From positions 1 to 64,000 of the forward strand of contig NZ_JAODOO010000020.1 in assembly GCF_025398335.1 (NCBI RefSeq): a stretch of DNA of 64,000 nucleotides, read 5' to 3'. The translations under genes and the position numbers were made by a program. Shown piece after piece: positions 16,249-25,652 of the stretch. Position 1 is the stretch's first letter, and every line of letters begins with the position of its first letter. The stretch is from Clostridium sp. CX1. GTDB lineage: Bacteria; Bacillota; Clostridia; Clostridiales; Clostridiaceae. The notes beneath the pieces were generated by a model. It had not been told where the DNA came from, did no database searches, and worked only from the letters and a program-made list of their open reading frames with translations.

Positions 16249-17922
16249 TTAGTCCTTTAAAGAGTATACGAGAAAGCTCATTCTAGTACCCTTCTCTAAT
16301 CTTTTAATATCTATACCTTTTCCATAAATATGTTTTAACCTGTTATGTACATTTGAAAGTCCAATTTTATTTTTTTTAATATCTCCCTCATATACCTTCT
16401 GAATAACCTCTTCAGCTATGCCCACACCATCATCCTCAACAGTTATTTTTACTCTGTTTTCATCAAAGGCCTCTACCATAAGCTTTACAGTACCACTTCC
16501 ACTGCCTTCTAATATTCCATGTTTTATAGCATTTTCTACTATAGGCTGGATTATAAGGTTAGGAACCTTTGTGTTTATACTGTCATCAATATTATATATA
16601 AAGTTAAGCCTATTACCAAACCTAGCCTTTTCAATTTCTACATAAGCTTTAACCTGTTTAATTTCATCCTTAAGGGTTACAAAACTCTCTATGTTTTCTA
16701 AATTATGTCTTAAATAAGTAGATAAATCTATTATTAATTGCCTTGCTCTATCTGGACTAATTCGTATAAAGGATACAATGGTATTTAAAGCATTAAATAA
16801 AAAGTGGGGATTAATTTGAGCTTGAAGAGCCTTTAACTCTGCTCTACTTGCCATTTCCTTTAGTTTATTTATTTTGCTGATTTCTAACTGATTAGATATT
16901 ATATTAGAAAGTCCTTCTGCTAAATTTTTAATCTTGAAGGATATAGCATCTTTTTTTCTGTAATAGATTTTTAGAGTACCTGTAATTTCATCTCTATCCT
17001 TTATAGGCACTATGATTGCAGAGTTAAAAGGGCAGGTATCAGAAGTACAGTTTATTTCTTCAGAGCTGTTTAGCCATAAAATCTCTCCAGACTTCATAAC
17101 CGTCTTTGTAGCCTCTGTTAAGATTTTCCCTCCTTTTTTATGATGATCTGAACCAAGACCAACATGAGATAATATATATTCCTTATTAGTAATTGCTACT
17201 GCATCAGCACCTATATAATCCTTTATAATATTACAAATCTTTTCTAAGGATTCCTCATTTATCTCCCTAAAATAAGGCAAAGTTTTATTAGCTATCTCTA
17301 AAGTAATTTTTGCCTGCATAGCTTCGATTTCTTCCTTTTCATCAAAAAGATTTTGAATTAAGGAAGTTAAAATAGATACCCCAATCGCATTAATAAAGGC
17401 CATAGGAATATAAATTTTCTCAACTATCATAAGAGCAGAAGAAAAGGGCCTTGTTATAAGCAAAATCAAAATCATCTCCAGAGTTTCTGCAATTATTCCC
17501 CCAAATATCCCATAAATCCATCTATTTTGCTTTCTACATTTTTTGTAAATATAAGCAGCTATTAGTCCGGATAAAACTGCATTTATAGAGCAGGGTACCG
17601 CAGTTATTCCCGCCCTGTCTATAAGAAGTCTATGTATACCAGAAATTAAGCCAGAGCCAATACCAACAAAGGGACCGCATAAAATCCCTCCAGCCATTAT
17701 ACCAATTATTCTGCTATTAACTATAGCGCCGTGTAAATCCATTCCAGTATAGGTTCCAAGAATACCAAAGCTGCCAAATATAATGGACAAAGTAACTCTA
17801 TCTATGTTCTTCAATTTATCCCTTTGAATTATATTTCGAAAGCTTCCTGAGCGTGATACTATAAAGGCCAGTAGAATTATGTAGCCAAGATTATTTATTA
17901 ATTTTTGAATCAAGTTTATCAA
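16249..17922 (-). CDS. LytS-type sensor histidine kinase without adjacent regulator
   Basis: This 557-residue membrane kinase begins with a 5TM-LytS region (about residues 5-185; GSFGILGTYTGMDLHGAIVN and GGILCGPFVGIGSGLISGIHR are typical). A GAF-like domain follows (about 215-345), then a His_kinase domain whose phospho-acceptor His lies in NPHFLFNALNTI, and finally HATPase_c with NAIKHGI and EDDGVGI. LytS proteins sense envelope stress or extracellular metabolites such as pyruvate and usually pair with a LytTR regulator. None is encoded next to it here. The gene converges with the amidohydrolase gene and is divergent from the ABC operon. Confidence 0.9.
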   Translation of the reverse strand: MINLIQKLINNLGYIILLAFIVSRSGSFRNIIQRDKLKNIDRVTLSIIFGSFGILGTYTGMDLHGAIVNSRIIGIMAGGILCGPFVGIGSGLISGIHRLLIDRAGITAVPCSINAVLSGLIAAYIYKKCRKQNRWIYGIFGGIIAETLEMILILLITRPFSSALMIVEKIYIPMAFINAIGVSILTSLIQNLFDEKEEIEAMQAKITLEIANKTLPYFREINEESLEKICNIIKDYIGADAVAITNKEYILSHVGLGSDHHKKGGKILTEATKTVMKSGEILWLNSSEEINCTSDTCPFNSAIIVPIKDRDEITGTLKIYYRKKDAISFKIKNLAEGLSNIISNQLEISKINKLKEMASRAELKALQAQINPHFLFNALNTIVSFIRISPDRARQLIIDLSTYLRHNLENIESFVTLKDEIKQVKAYVEIEKARFGNRLNFIYNIDDSINTKVPNLIIQPIVENAIKHGILEGSGSGTVKLMVEAFDENRVKITVEDDGVGIAEEVIQKVYEGDIKKNKIGLSNVHNRLKHIYGKGIDIKRLEKGTRMSFLVYSLKD

Positions 17923-18213
17923 AATTAAACCACCTCTGAGAATGTAATCTGTCTAATTTAGTATACCACCTTTATAATAGAAAAGCATATACACCCCTTA
18001 ATTAAGCACAGTTGATTTAGCAGTAATATTGGGGGCTACCTACAGTTTCTATGCTGCTCAGTAAACACTAATACATAACCGCTGTAAAAATGTAATTTTA
18101 CATAAATATACATTTTTCAATAGATTTAAAGATTATTTTGGTATATAATTATAATTATAGTTATTACTTAACACTAATGTAACATAACTACTAAAAAACC
18201 AGGGGGTGTCAAA

Positions 18214-19215
18214 ATGAAAAGAAGAATAGGAACCCTACTTATATCATTAATGCTTGTATTTTCAGCATTATTTGCAGTAGGTTGTTCAAAGGAAACTAGC
18301 AATTCAGGACAAGCTCCTCAACAGGAGAAAAAAGAAAAAATTAAAATAGCGGTTTTAAAGGGTCCTACAGGAATGGGTATAGTAAAGCTTATGGAAGATA
18401 ATAAAGATCTTTATGATATTTCCCTATTTGACTCACCGGATCAGATAGTTTCTAAAATTGTAAATGGTGATGTAGATGGAGCTGCAGTACCGTCTAACCT
18501 AGCACCGATTTTATATAACAAAACCTCAGGAAAAATTCAATTATTAGGAGTAAATACTTTAGGAATTCTTTATATAGTTGAAAATGGCAATAGTATTAAA
18601 GATATTAAGGATTTAAAGGGAAAAACTATTTATTCCAGCGGTAAAGGTGGTACACCGGAATACACTTTAAACTACATTCTAAAGAAAAACGGCTTAGAGC
18701 CAGATAAAGATGTTAAAATTGAGTATAAAATGCAGCACAGTGACTTAGCTGCAGCAGTGGCATCAAAGGAAGTACAAATAGCAGTGCTGCCGGAGCCTTT
18801 TGTAACTACTACCAAAATGAAAAACAAAGAGCTTCAGGTTCCTATAGACCTTACTAAGGAATGGGAAAAGGTATCAGGAGACAAGGGCAAGTTGATTATG
18901 GGTACTTTGGTATTTAGAAAAGACTTTGTAGATAAGAAATCGAAGGATGTACAGGACTTTTTAACTAAATATAAAGCTTCCGTAGATTTTGTAAACAATA
19001 ATAAAGCAGAGGCAGGAAAACTTATAGAGAAAAATGGAATAATAGCTAATGCTAAGATAGCAGAAATGGCTATTCCAAAATGCAATATAGTATTTATGTC
19101 TGCAGAGGAGTCAAAAGAAGCCTTAAATAAATTTTATGAGGTTCTAAAGGAAAATGATCCTAAATCCATCGGAGGAAAAATCCCAGATGAAAAGTTCTAT
19201 TACAGTGGAAAGTAA
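18214..19215 (+). CDS. ABC transporter substrate-binding lipoprotein (SsuA/ThiY/NMT1-like)
   Basis: A 333-residue lipoprotein: signal sequence, lipobox LFAVGC, and then a periplasmic-binding fold (about residues 45-325). The motifs VVNGDVDGAAVPSNLAPILY and DLKGKTIYSSGKGGTPEYTL are typical of the NMT1/SsuA group, which binds sulfonates, nitrate, thiamine precursors and similar small molecules. The ligand cannot be deduced, and no TPP or other riboswitch is visible in the 291 bases upstream. An AGGGGG site lies nine bases before the ATG. The permease gene overlaps its 3' end; the ATPase gene of the system is displaced about 1.4 kb downstream. Confidence 0.9.
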   Translation: MKRRIGTLLISLMLVFSALFAVGCSKETSNSGQAPQQEKKEKIKIAVLKGPTGMGIVKLMEDNKDLYDISLFDSPDQIVSKIVNGDVDGAAVPSNLAPILYNKTSGKIQLLGVNTLGILYIVENGNSIKDIKDLKGKTIYSSGKGGTPEYTLNYILKKNGLEPDKDVKIEYKMQHSDLAAAVASKEVQIAVLPEPFVTTTKMKNKELQVPIDLTKEWEKVSGDKGKLIMGTLVFRKDFVDKKSKDVQDFLTKYKASVDFVNNNKAEAGKLIEKNGIIANAKIAEMAIPKCNIVFMSAEESKEALNKFYEVLKENDPKSIGGKIPDEKFYYSGK

Positions 19216-19933
19216 AAAGATAGGCAGAAAAATAGGTATACTAGTATTTTGGTTTTTTATTTTGGAGCTTTGCTCCCTTTTTGTTAACAATCCTCTTTTA
19301 CTGCCTTCTCCTTTAGAGGTTTTAAAGGTACTATCTATTCTTACAGGGAAATTATATTTTTGGAGAAGTGTTTTCAGCAGTATATTTAGAGTATTAGTGG
19401 GACTTCTTTTCTCTATAACAATGGGCTTATTAATTGGGGTGGTTGCTGGACTAGTAAAATTTATAGAAGAACTTCTTCAGCCCTTTATAATAGTTGTTAA
19501 AGCTACTCCAGTAATGTCTATAATAATACTGGCTTTGGTTTGGTTTAGGTCTTCTAATGTAGTAATTTTCACAACTATTTTAATATGTTTCCCAATAATA
19601 TATACTAATGTACTTCAGGGTATAAAAGCAGTAGACATTAATTTAATACAAATGGCTAAAGTCTACAAGGTTAAAAGAAAGTATATTTTAAAGGATGTTT
19701 ATTTACCCTCTATTAAACACTATGTTATCTCTGGAGTTCTTATGTGTTTAGGTCTTGGCTGGAAGGTTTCTGTAGCCTCTGAAATTTTAAGTACACCTAA
19801 ATATTCCATAGGCTTAAACCTTCTAAATGCCAAGTCCACTTTAGAAACAGCAGAACTCTTTGCCTGGACTATAGTTGTAGTACTTTTGAGTTTTATTTTT
19901 GAAGCTCTTTTTAAGTACTATGTTAGGAAATAA
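19187..19933 (+). CDS. ABC transporter permease (SsuC/TauC type)
   Basis: A protein of about 248 residues with six predicted helices. The cytoplasmic EAA loop, which docks the ATPase, lies around ALVWFRSSNVV through GIKAVDINLIQMAKVYKVK. The start is placed at the ATG 11 bases after GGAGG (19171-19175), giving a 29-base overlap with the binding-protein gene; an earlier in-frame ATG at 19154 is less likely. It transports whatever the upstream lipoprotein binds. The cognate ATPase gene should follow immediately but does not: a reverse-strand dehydrogenase gene starts its 3' end six bases after this stop. Confidence 0.9.
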   Translation: MKSSITVESKKIGRKIGILVFWFFILELCSLFVNNPLLLPSPLEVLKVLSILTGKLYFWRSVFSSIFRVLVGLLFSITMGLLIGVVAGLVKFIEELLQPFIIVVKATPVMSIIILALVWFRSSNVVIFTTILICFPIIYTNVLQGIKAVDINLIQMAKVYKVKRKYILKDVYLPSIKHYVISGVLMCLGLGWKVSVASEILSTPKYSIGLNLLNAKSTLETAELFAWTIVVVLLSFIFEALFKYYVRK

Positions 19934-19938
19934 TAAGC

Positions 19939-20928
19939 TTATAATCCATTTACAATATTACTAGGACGCTGCCCTTTTAATGCAGCGTCAATATTCAACC
20001 AGTTTTTCTTATGGGCACGGTAGAAAAAGCTAGTAGTAACTCCACCGACATGTGGTGAAAAAATAATTCGGTCAGCATATTTCTCCGGTAAATTTAAAAG
20101 TATGTTATCTAATGTAACAGGTATTGGAGCCACAGTATCTAAACCAGCACCTTGTATTTGTTCCGATACAATGGCTTGATAAAGTGCTTCATTGTCAACG
20201 ATTTCACCACGGGCTGTATTAACGATATATGCACTTGCCTTCATTTTACTTAGAAATTCTTTATTAATCATTCCGGTAGTTTCAGGGGTCACTGGACAGT
20301 GAATACTGATAATATCACAGGTACCTGCTAGTTCCTCTAAATCCATGTAAGAAACCTTGTATTCCTCTTCCACATCTAATGCTTTTCTGGTTCTGCTATA
20401 ATAGTATAGCTGGCATTCAAAGGGTTCCAGCCTTTTTGCTGTTGCCATTGCAATGTCACCGAATCCAATAAGACCGATTTTACAATCAGACAGTTCTGTG
20501 ATGCCTTCTATCATCATTTGTTCCTTCATATGTATTTGATTGCCTTCCCTCACCGTACGATCACCGACGGTAATTTTACGAAGTAATGCCAACATTAAAA
20601 GCACTGTCTGCTCTGCCACTGCAGCTGCATTTGTACCTTTGCTGTTGCAGACATATATGCCCCTTTCCCTTGCAGCTTCACAATCAATGCCGTTGTATCC
20701 AACACCTTCTGACTGGATTATTCTTAGATTAGCCATCTTACGAATAACATTCCCTGAAAGCTTTGCCGTAGGGTCAATAGCAATGGCCTCTGCATCAGAA
20801 GCAACTTGTAACAGTTCCTCATCACTTGCATCACGAGGACAGAAAACCATAGTAATATCTTTTATAATATCTATGTCCGGCATATATTTTTTATAACGGT
20901 CTTTATTTCCCATAATTAAAATCTTCAT
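19939..20928 (-). CDS. D-isomer-specific 2-hydroxyacid dehydrogenase, probably acquired
   Basis: A 329-residue NAD-dependent dehydrogenase of the SerA/LdhA superfamily. The N-terminal substrate domain is followed by the Rossmann motif GLIGFGDIAMATA (about residues 150). Catalytic Arg lies in NTARGEIVDNEAL and catalytic His in SPHVGGVT. The substrate is not deducible. GGAGGAG sits seven bases before the chosen ATG; five codons of open frame upstream are discarded. Its base composition is visibly GC-richer than the genes on both sides, and it lies antiparallel inside an ABC transporter operon. Both suggest horizontal acquisition. Confidence 0.88.
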   Translation of the reverse strand: MKILIMGNKDRYKKYMPDIDIIKDITMVFCPRDASDEELLQVASDAEAIAIDPTAKLSGNVIRKMANLRIIQSEGVGYNGIDCEAARERGIYVCNSKGTNAAAVAEQTVLLMLALLRKITVGDRTVREGNQIHMKEQMMIEGITELSDCKIGLIGFGDIAMATAKRLEPFECQLYYYSRTRKALDVEEEYKVSYMDLEELAGTCDIISIHCPVTPETTGMINKEFLSKMKASAYIVNTARGEIVDNEALYQAIVSEQIQGAGLDTVAPIPVTLDNILLNLPEKYADRIIFSPHVGGVTTSFFYRAHKKNWLNIDAALKGQRPSNIVNGL

Positions 20929-20943
20929 ATTGTACTCCTCCAT

Positions 20944-21301
20944 ATTTAAAGTAATATAATAGTAGCAATTGTCAGAGATAAGTATTTTAACAACTTTAAT
21001 GTACTTCTAATAGATTATCTGCTTCTTACATACTTATTATATAACAGCATTGAAACAACATAAACTATATAGTATAGTTATTGTAAAGGGATAAAATGGC
21101 AACAAAAAGTGTTGACTTAACTCTAACTTTGGAAATAATGCTGTTTTACCTGTAGATATTTAGATTAAAAATTTATTATCTATTATTAGAAAGGATATAT
21201 AGCATTGTATAGTTATTCTATATTGTCTAGACAATTGTTTAAATTGACAGTATCCTTCAAGCTTTAAAGAAAATTAATACATGCTATAAACTATTAAAAC
21301 T
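20944..21301. other. 358-base gap between dehydrogenase and displaced ATPase genes
   Basis: It holds the MerR-type promoter candidate and a perfect 14-bp palindrome ATTGTCTAGACAAT at 21222-21235, close to a TTGACA at 21244-21249. The palindrome is a plausible operator for the plus-strand ATPase gene. No open frame with a ribosome binding site is present. Confidence 0.45.
21057..21087 (-). promoter_or_regulatory. MerR-type promoter candidate for the dehydrogenase gene
   Basis: On the minus strand, TTTACA (21087-21082) and TATGTT (21062-21057) are separated by 19 bp. The spacer contains the dyad AACTATA-CTA-TATAGTT (21079-21063). An over-long 19-bp spacer filled by a dyad is the hallmark of MerR-family activated promoters. 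No merR gene is seen in the window, so this rests on pattern only. Confidence 0.35.
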
Positions 21302-21901
21302 ATGAAAAATAATTACGAAGTACAGTTAATAAATTTATGTAAGTCCTATGATGGACATAAAGTTCTAAGTAATTTAAATATGAATATAGAAGAAAATAAA
21401 ATTACTGTTATTACAGGTCCCTCCGGCTGTGGAAAAACTACTTTGCTAAAGATAATAAGTGGTGTTGAAAGGGAAGACAGTGGACAGGTGCTTTTAAAAG
21501 ATAACAGCATATCCTATATATTTCAGGAGGATAGACTTCTTCCGCACCTTACAGTTTACCAAAATATTGCTTTCGTATTAAAATCTACAATGAATAAAGA
21601 AGAAATGGACTTCCTTATAAATAAATATTTAGATTTAGTTAAACTACTAGAGCATAGGGATAAGTTTCCAAGACAGCTAAGTGGCGGAATGAAGAGAAGG
21701 GTGTCTATCGCAAGGGCTTTTGCTTATAAAAGTAGATTGCTTTTAATGGATGAACCTTTTAAAGGCTTAGACAATAAATTAAAGAAAGAGATAATTGAAG
21801 AATTTTTACATATTCATAACACTGATAAAAGAACTGTTATTTTGGTAACCCATGATATGAAGGAAGCAGAAGTCCTAGGAGATATAATTTATACCCTGTA
21901 A
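21302..21901 (+). CDS. ABC transporter ATP-binding protein (SsuB/TauB type)
   Basis: This 199-residue ATPase has Walker A GPSGCGKTT (about residues 39-47), a Q-loop (FQEDRL), signature LSGGMKRR, Walker B LLLMDEPFKGLD and an H-loop (VTHDM). It is on the short side for the family but appears complete. It is the natural partner of the binding protein and permease at 18214-19933, from which it is separated by a reverse-strand gene. No Shine-Dalgarno sequence is visible before the ATG, and an in-frame stop lies 15 bases upstream, so translation may be weak, as expected if the gene was cut off from its operon. Confidence 0.88.
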   Translation: MKNNYEVQLINLCKSYDGHKVLSNLNMNIEENKITVITGPSGCGKTTLLKIISGVEREDSGQVLLKDNSISYIFQEDRLLPHLTVYQNIAFVLKSTMNKEEMDFLINKYLDLVKLLEHRDKFPRQLSGGMKRRVSIARAFAYKSRLLLMDEPFKGLDNKLKKEIIEEFLHIHNTDKRTVILVTHDMKEAEVLGDIIYTL

Positions 21902-21917
21902 TAGTATGAGAATCCTA

Positions 21918-21971
21918 AAAAATACGAACCAAGCATCTACTGTTAACTGTAATGCTTTGGTTCGTATTTTT
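21918..21971. terminator. Bidirectional terminator between ABC ATPase and aroK
   Basis: Arms of about 19 bp, one bulged base, pair AAAAATACGAACCA...GCAT with ATGC...TGGTTCGTATTTTT across a 15-base loop. Oligo-A and oligo-T ends let it act on both strands. It overlaps the aroK stop codon and closes the aromatic operon. Confidence 0.8.
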
Positions 21972-22491
21972 AATCTGTAGCCAGTAATCCTTCTAAAGTC
22001 AACCTTTCTATTATTATTTTTATAGCCTTCTCTATACCCTTATCGTTAACTATATGATAATCGCAATACTCCTTATAAAGCTCATATCTCTCATTAAAGA
22101 GTTCATACAGCTTATGTACTCCCTCCTTCAAAAGAGGTCTTCCTGCTACTTCTACATCCTGTGCAATATTCTCTACTGGTCTATCTATAAAAACTATAAC
22201 GCCCTTTTCTTTAAGATCTCTAATATTTAAATAGTTTTTTACTACACCACCGCCAGTGGCTATAACCAGATTTTCTCCGTTACTTAATTTGCCCACAGCT
22301 TCTCTTTCCAAAGCTCTAAAATAACCTTCACCTTTATTAAATAGTTGATCTATAGTCTTACCGCTTATTTGTTCTATATATTCATCCAAATCCACAAAAT
22401 TATACTCTAACCTACTAGATAATATTTTACCTATAGTTGTCTTTCCACAGCCTGGCATACCTATTAAAACTATGTTTTTATACATTTTCAT
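21970..22491 (-). CDS. aroK: Shikimate kinase
   Basis: This 173-residue enzyme phosphorylates shikimate at O3 with ATP, the fifth step of the shikimate pathway. It shows Walker A GMPGCGKTT (about residues 12-20), the shikimate-binding DLDEYIE, and GGGVV before the LID region. Length is normal for AroK. It is the last gene of the aromatic operon, 36 bases after aroE, and its stop lies inside a terminator. The ribosome binding site is weak (GTGAG), and Met3 is an alternative start. Confidence 0.95.
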   Translation of the reverse strand: MKMYKNIVLIGMPGCGKTTIGKILSSRLEYNFVDLDEYIEQISGKTIDQLFNKGEGYFRALEREAVGKLSNGENLVIATGGGVVKNYLNIRDLKEKGVIVFIDRPVENIAQDVEVAGRPLLKEGVHKLYELFNERYELYKEYCDYHIVNDKGIEKAIKIIIERLTLEGLLATD

Positions 22492-22527
22492 AACATCTCA
22501 CTATCTTATTATTTTGCTATTGAAGTA

Positions 22528-23340
22528 TTAAAATTTGCTCCTTATCTCTTTATATATTTCTTCAGTAGTTTCCTCAGCAATTGCTACTCCCTGCCAAATT
22601 TCCTGTGCAGCTACAGCTTGTGCCACTAACATATAAAGTCCATTTACAGTTTTAAGACCTAGTTCTTCCGATTTCTTAAGGAAAATCGTTTGATCTGGAT
22701 TATATATTAAATCCACAGCTACAGAAAATCTTGATAAACTCTTCTGATTCACTGGACAGCACTCCACCTCAGGATACATTCCACAGGGAGTACAATTTAT
22801 AATAATATCTTTAGCTCCTAAATTATCCATGTCTTTATAAGACATTATTTTAAAATCTTTTATTTTTTTTAGTCCATTTTTGGGATCTCTGCTTATATAA
22901 ATAATATCTTTTATTCCATTGTCTATAAGATATTGAACTACTGCCTTAGAGGCACCTCCGGTACCCAGTATTACTGCATCTTTGTTACAAATATCTATTT
23001 GACCATTTTTTAATGAAGCACCAAAGCCATGATAATCAGTATTGTACCCTGTAAGTATTCCATTGGAAAAGGATATAGTGTTAACTGCACCTATCTTCTC
23101 TGCCTCCTTAGAAAGCTTATCTAGGTATTTTATAATCTCTATCTTGTAAGGTATAGTTATATTTACCCCCTTAGCTTCGAGAGCTTTTAATCCTTCTAAT
23201 ACCTTCTGTAGATTCTCCTTTTTTATTTCAAATAAATTATATTCTCCCTTTAATTTCATCTTTTCTAAAATTAACTTATTTATTTGAGGAGAGAAGCTAT
23301 GTCCTAATTTTTCTCCTATTAACCCATAAAAATTACTCAT
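22528..23340 (-). CDS. aroE: Shikimate dehydrogenase
   Basis: This 270-residue NADPH-dependent enzyme reduces 3-dehydroshikimate to shikimate. The substrate-site residues are visible in GEKLGHSFSPQ (about residues 8-18) and GVNITIPYK with the catalytic Lys (about 65), and the nucleotide site is GTGGASKAV. The ATG abuts the pheA stop, so translation is coupled. Length and motif order are normal. Its substrate would come from AroB through a 3-dehydroquinate dehydratase, a gene missing from this cluster. Confidence 0.95.
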   Translation of the reverse strand: MSNFYGLIGEKLGHSFSPQINKLILEKMKLKGEYNLFEIKKENLQKVLEGLKALEAKGVNITIPYKIEIIKYLDKLSKEAEKIGAVNTISFSNGILTGYNTDYHGFGASLKNGQIDICNKDAVILGTGGASKAVVQYLIDNGIKDIIYISRDPKNGLKKIKDFKIMSYKDMDNLGAKDIIINCTPCGMYPEVECCPVNQKSLSRFSVAVDLIYNPDQTIFLKKSEELGLKTVNGLYMLVAQAVAAQEIWQGVAIAEETTEEIYKEIRSKF

Positions 23341-24474
23341 TTATATACAATTCACCTCACCTTTATAATTTCCTAGCAGTTTAAAGTATAGGCTTTTTTC
23401 CTTTATTTCTTCTACTATTCTTTTAGTCCTATCTTCTAATATGTTACCTTGAAAATCTATATAAAAGAAATATTCCCAAGACTTATCTGCAATAGGCCTT
23501 GACTCTATTTTCATCATATTGGAGTTATTTTCTGCAAAGTATTTTAAGATTCCGTATAAAGCCCCAACCTTATGAGGCAGCGATGCAACTATAGTTAACT
23601 TATCACATTCTTCTTTAGGTTCCATGTGCCGGCCTATTATTATAAATCTAGTATAGTTATTACTATTATAATTGATATTTTCCTTTAAAATATCCAACCC
23701 ATATACCTCTGCTGCCTTTTTACTAGCTACACAAGCTTTACTTTTAAGATTTTCCCTACTAATATATAGAGCACTTTTTGCAGTATTAAAATAGGGAATA
23801 AGTGTCCATTCTCTATGATTATCAAAAAAGTCCTTACATTGCAAAAAACCCTGTTCATGAGAATATACTTCCTTTATATCTGAAAGGTCAGTGCCCTTAA
23901 CTGCCATTAGATTATGATTAACTTTAATACACTTTTCACCTATTATATAGAAACCATACTTACGGAGTAAATCATAAATTTCAGCAATACTTCCTGTAGG
24001 TGAATTCTCAATAGGTAAAACAGCATACTTTATATCCCCTCTGTCTACTGCATCAAAGACCTCCCTAAAGGTTGAAAAACACCTGGTTTCTGTTTCCGTA
24101 CCGAAGTATTCCAGCAATGCTTGATGACTAAAAGAGGCTTTTACTCCCTGAAAACCAACATTGCAGCATGTATTATTATGTTCCACTTTATTCCCCTGTA
24201 AAACTTCAGATATTATTTTTTCCTGGGACCTTCTGCTTATTGTCATCATAGCTTGAAGAAATTCTTTTAAACTAAGTTTTAAAGACTCATTTTCTATGCT
24301 CTGTAAATGTTTATTTATAATTTGGTCCTCTCTTGTCCCATCAAATATCTCCATGGAATTTTTAGCTTTATACTCTGCCACCTTAGAAACTATTGTCATT
24401 CTCTTCTTAAATAAATTCACTAAGGCTTTATCTATTTCATTAATTTGTCCTCTCAAATCCTCCAGTTCTCTCAA
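23341..24474 (-). CDS. pheA: Bifunctional chorismate mutase / prephenate dehydratase (P-protein)
   Basis: This protein of about 377 residues makes phenylpyruvate from chorismate. An AroQ-type chorismate mutase helix bundle (about residues 1-88, LEDLRGQINEIDKALVNLFKKR) is fused to a prephenate dehydratase domain (about 105-285; TRFIIIGR is the family motif). A C-terminal ACT domain (about 295-370, with ESRP) normally binds Phe for feedback inhibition. AGGAA directly touches an upstream GTG, so the TTG nine bases after it is chosen as start. The product feeds Phe synthesis. Confidence 0.93.
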   Translation of the reverse strand: MRELEDLRGQINEIDKALVNLFKKRMTIVSKVAEYKAKNSMEIFDGTREDQIINKHLQSIENESLKLSLKEFLQAMMTISRRSQEKIISEVLQGNKVEHNNTCCNVGFQGVKASFSHQALLEYFGTETETRCFSTFREVFDAVDRGDIKYAVLPIENSPTGSIAEIYDLLRKYGFYIIGEKCIKVNHNLMAVKGTDLSDIKEVYSHEQGFLQCKDFFDNHREWTLIPYFNTAKSALYISRENLKSKACVASKKAAEVYGLDILKENINYNSNNYTRFIIIGRHMEPKEECDKLTIVASLPHKVGALYGILKYFAENNSNMMKIESRPIADKSWEYFFYIDFQGNILEDRTKRIVEEIKEKSLYFKLLGNYKGEVNCI

Positions 24475-24581
24475 TATTATCACTTCCTCTTATTCAAATA
24501 GACAATAGGTTCTACAATTAATTCGTTAAATTAAACCTATTTAAACTGAGATTTTAGAGACAGCAAATGTTACTAAACAAG

Positions 24582-25652
24582 TTAACATAAGTCCAGTATA
24601 GCTATAGCTGCAGCAGCTTCTACTACTGGCAGCGCCCTAGGCACAATACAGGGATCATGTCTTCCTATTATCTCCATCTCTCTATTTTTACCACTGTCTA
24701 TATCTATAGTTCTCTGAACCTTACTAATTGAAGGCGTTGGTTTTATGGCAACTCTAAAGACTAAAGGCATTCCATTAGTAATTCCTCCTAAAACTCCTCC
24801 ATTATTATTACTATAGGTTCTTACCTTATCTCCATCCATATAATATTCATCATTAGCCTCTGACCCCTTCAACTCTGTTATATGGAATCCTGAACCAAAC
24901 TCTACTCCCTTTACTGCTGGAATAGAGAATAAAAGCTGTGCTAGAGTACTTTCTACAGAATCGAAGAAAGGCTCTCCAATTCCTACTGGCAGATTAATAA
25001 CTGCCGTTTCTATAACTCCCCCTACCGAATCTTTTTCTTCCCTAGCTTTTATAATAATATCTTTCATTTTTAAGGCAATTTTTTCATCTATTGTTGGAAA
25101 CAAGTTTTCTCTTAATGTTATTAATACTTTCTCATCTATATCAACCATATTAAAACTTTTGTCTTCTAATTTACCAATACTCTTTATATGACTTCCAATA
25201 ACTATACCTTTTTTTTCTAAAATCTGCTTACACACCGCTCCTGCAAATACTAGTGGTGCTGTTATTCTTCCAGAAAAATGTCCTCCTCCTCTATAATCGT
25301 TAAATCCTTTATATTTAATATATCCAGTGAAATCCCCGTGAGAAGGTCTCATTAGGTTTTTAGTTTTTTCATAATCCTTTGAATGTTGATTTGTGTTATA
25401 AATTATTGCACAGAGAGGTGTTCCAGTAGTCCTTCCATTAAAATATCCGCTTAGTATCTGGAAGCTGTCTTCTTCTTTTCTTGAAGTTGCAAGCTTACTT
25501 TTTCCCGGAGCTCTTCTTCCCATTTCTTTATTAATATAATCTAAGTCTAATTCTATACCTGGTTCAAGTCCATCTATATTTATTCCTATTGCTTTTCCAT
25601 GAGACTCTCCAAAAATAGAAAGCTTAATATTATTACCCCAAATTCCACTCAT
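24582..25652 (-). CDS. aroC: Chorismate synthase
   Basis: This 356-residue FMN-dependent enzyme converts EPSP to chorismate. Signature blocks are visible: [14 protein letters not shown] (about residues 13-26), [39 protein letters not shown] and [17 protein letters not shown] near the C-terminus. It overlaps the 3' end of aroA by 20 bases. GGGAGG lies eight bases before the ATG. A gap of about 107 bases follows before pheA, longer than elsewhere in the operon, with no clear hairpin seen in it. Confidence 0.96.
   Translation of the reverse strand: MSGIWGNNIKLSIFGESHGKAIGINIDGLEPGIELDLDYINKEMGRRAPGKSKLATSRKEEDSFQILSGYFNGRTTGTPLCAIIYNTNQHSKDYEKTKNLMRPSHGDFTGYIKYKGFNDYRGGGHFSGRITAPLVFAGAVCKQILEKKGIVIGSHIKSIGKLEDKSFNMVDIDEKVLITLRENLFPTIDEKIALKMKDIIIKAREEKDSVGGVIETAVINLPVGIGEPFFDSVESTLAQLLFSIPAVKGVEFGSGFHITELKGSEANDEYYMDGDKVRTYSNNNGGVLGGITNGMPLVFRVAIKPTPSISKVQRTIDIDSGKNREMEIIGRHDPCIVPRALPVVEAAAAIAILDLC

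Noticed and set aside
17923-18213. Possible TPP or other riboswitch before the ABC binding-protein gene
   Set aside because: None of the conserved thiamine, SAM or cobalamin motifs is present; only an ordinary AT-rich promoter region is seen.
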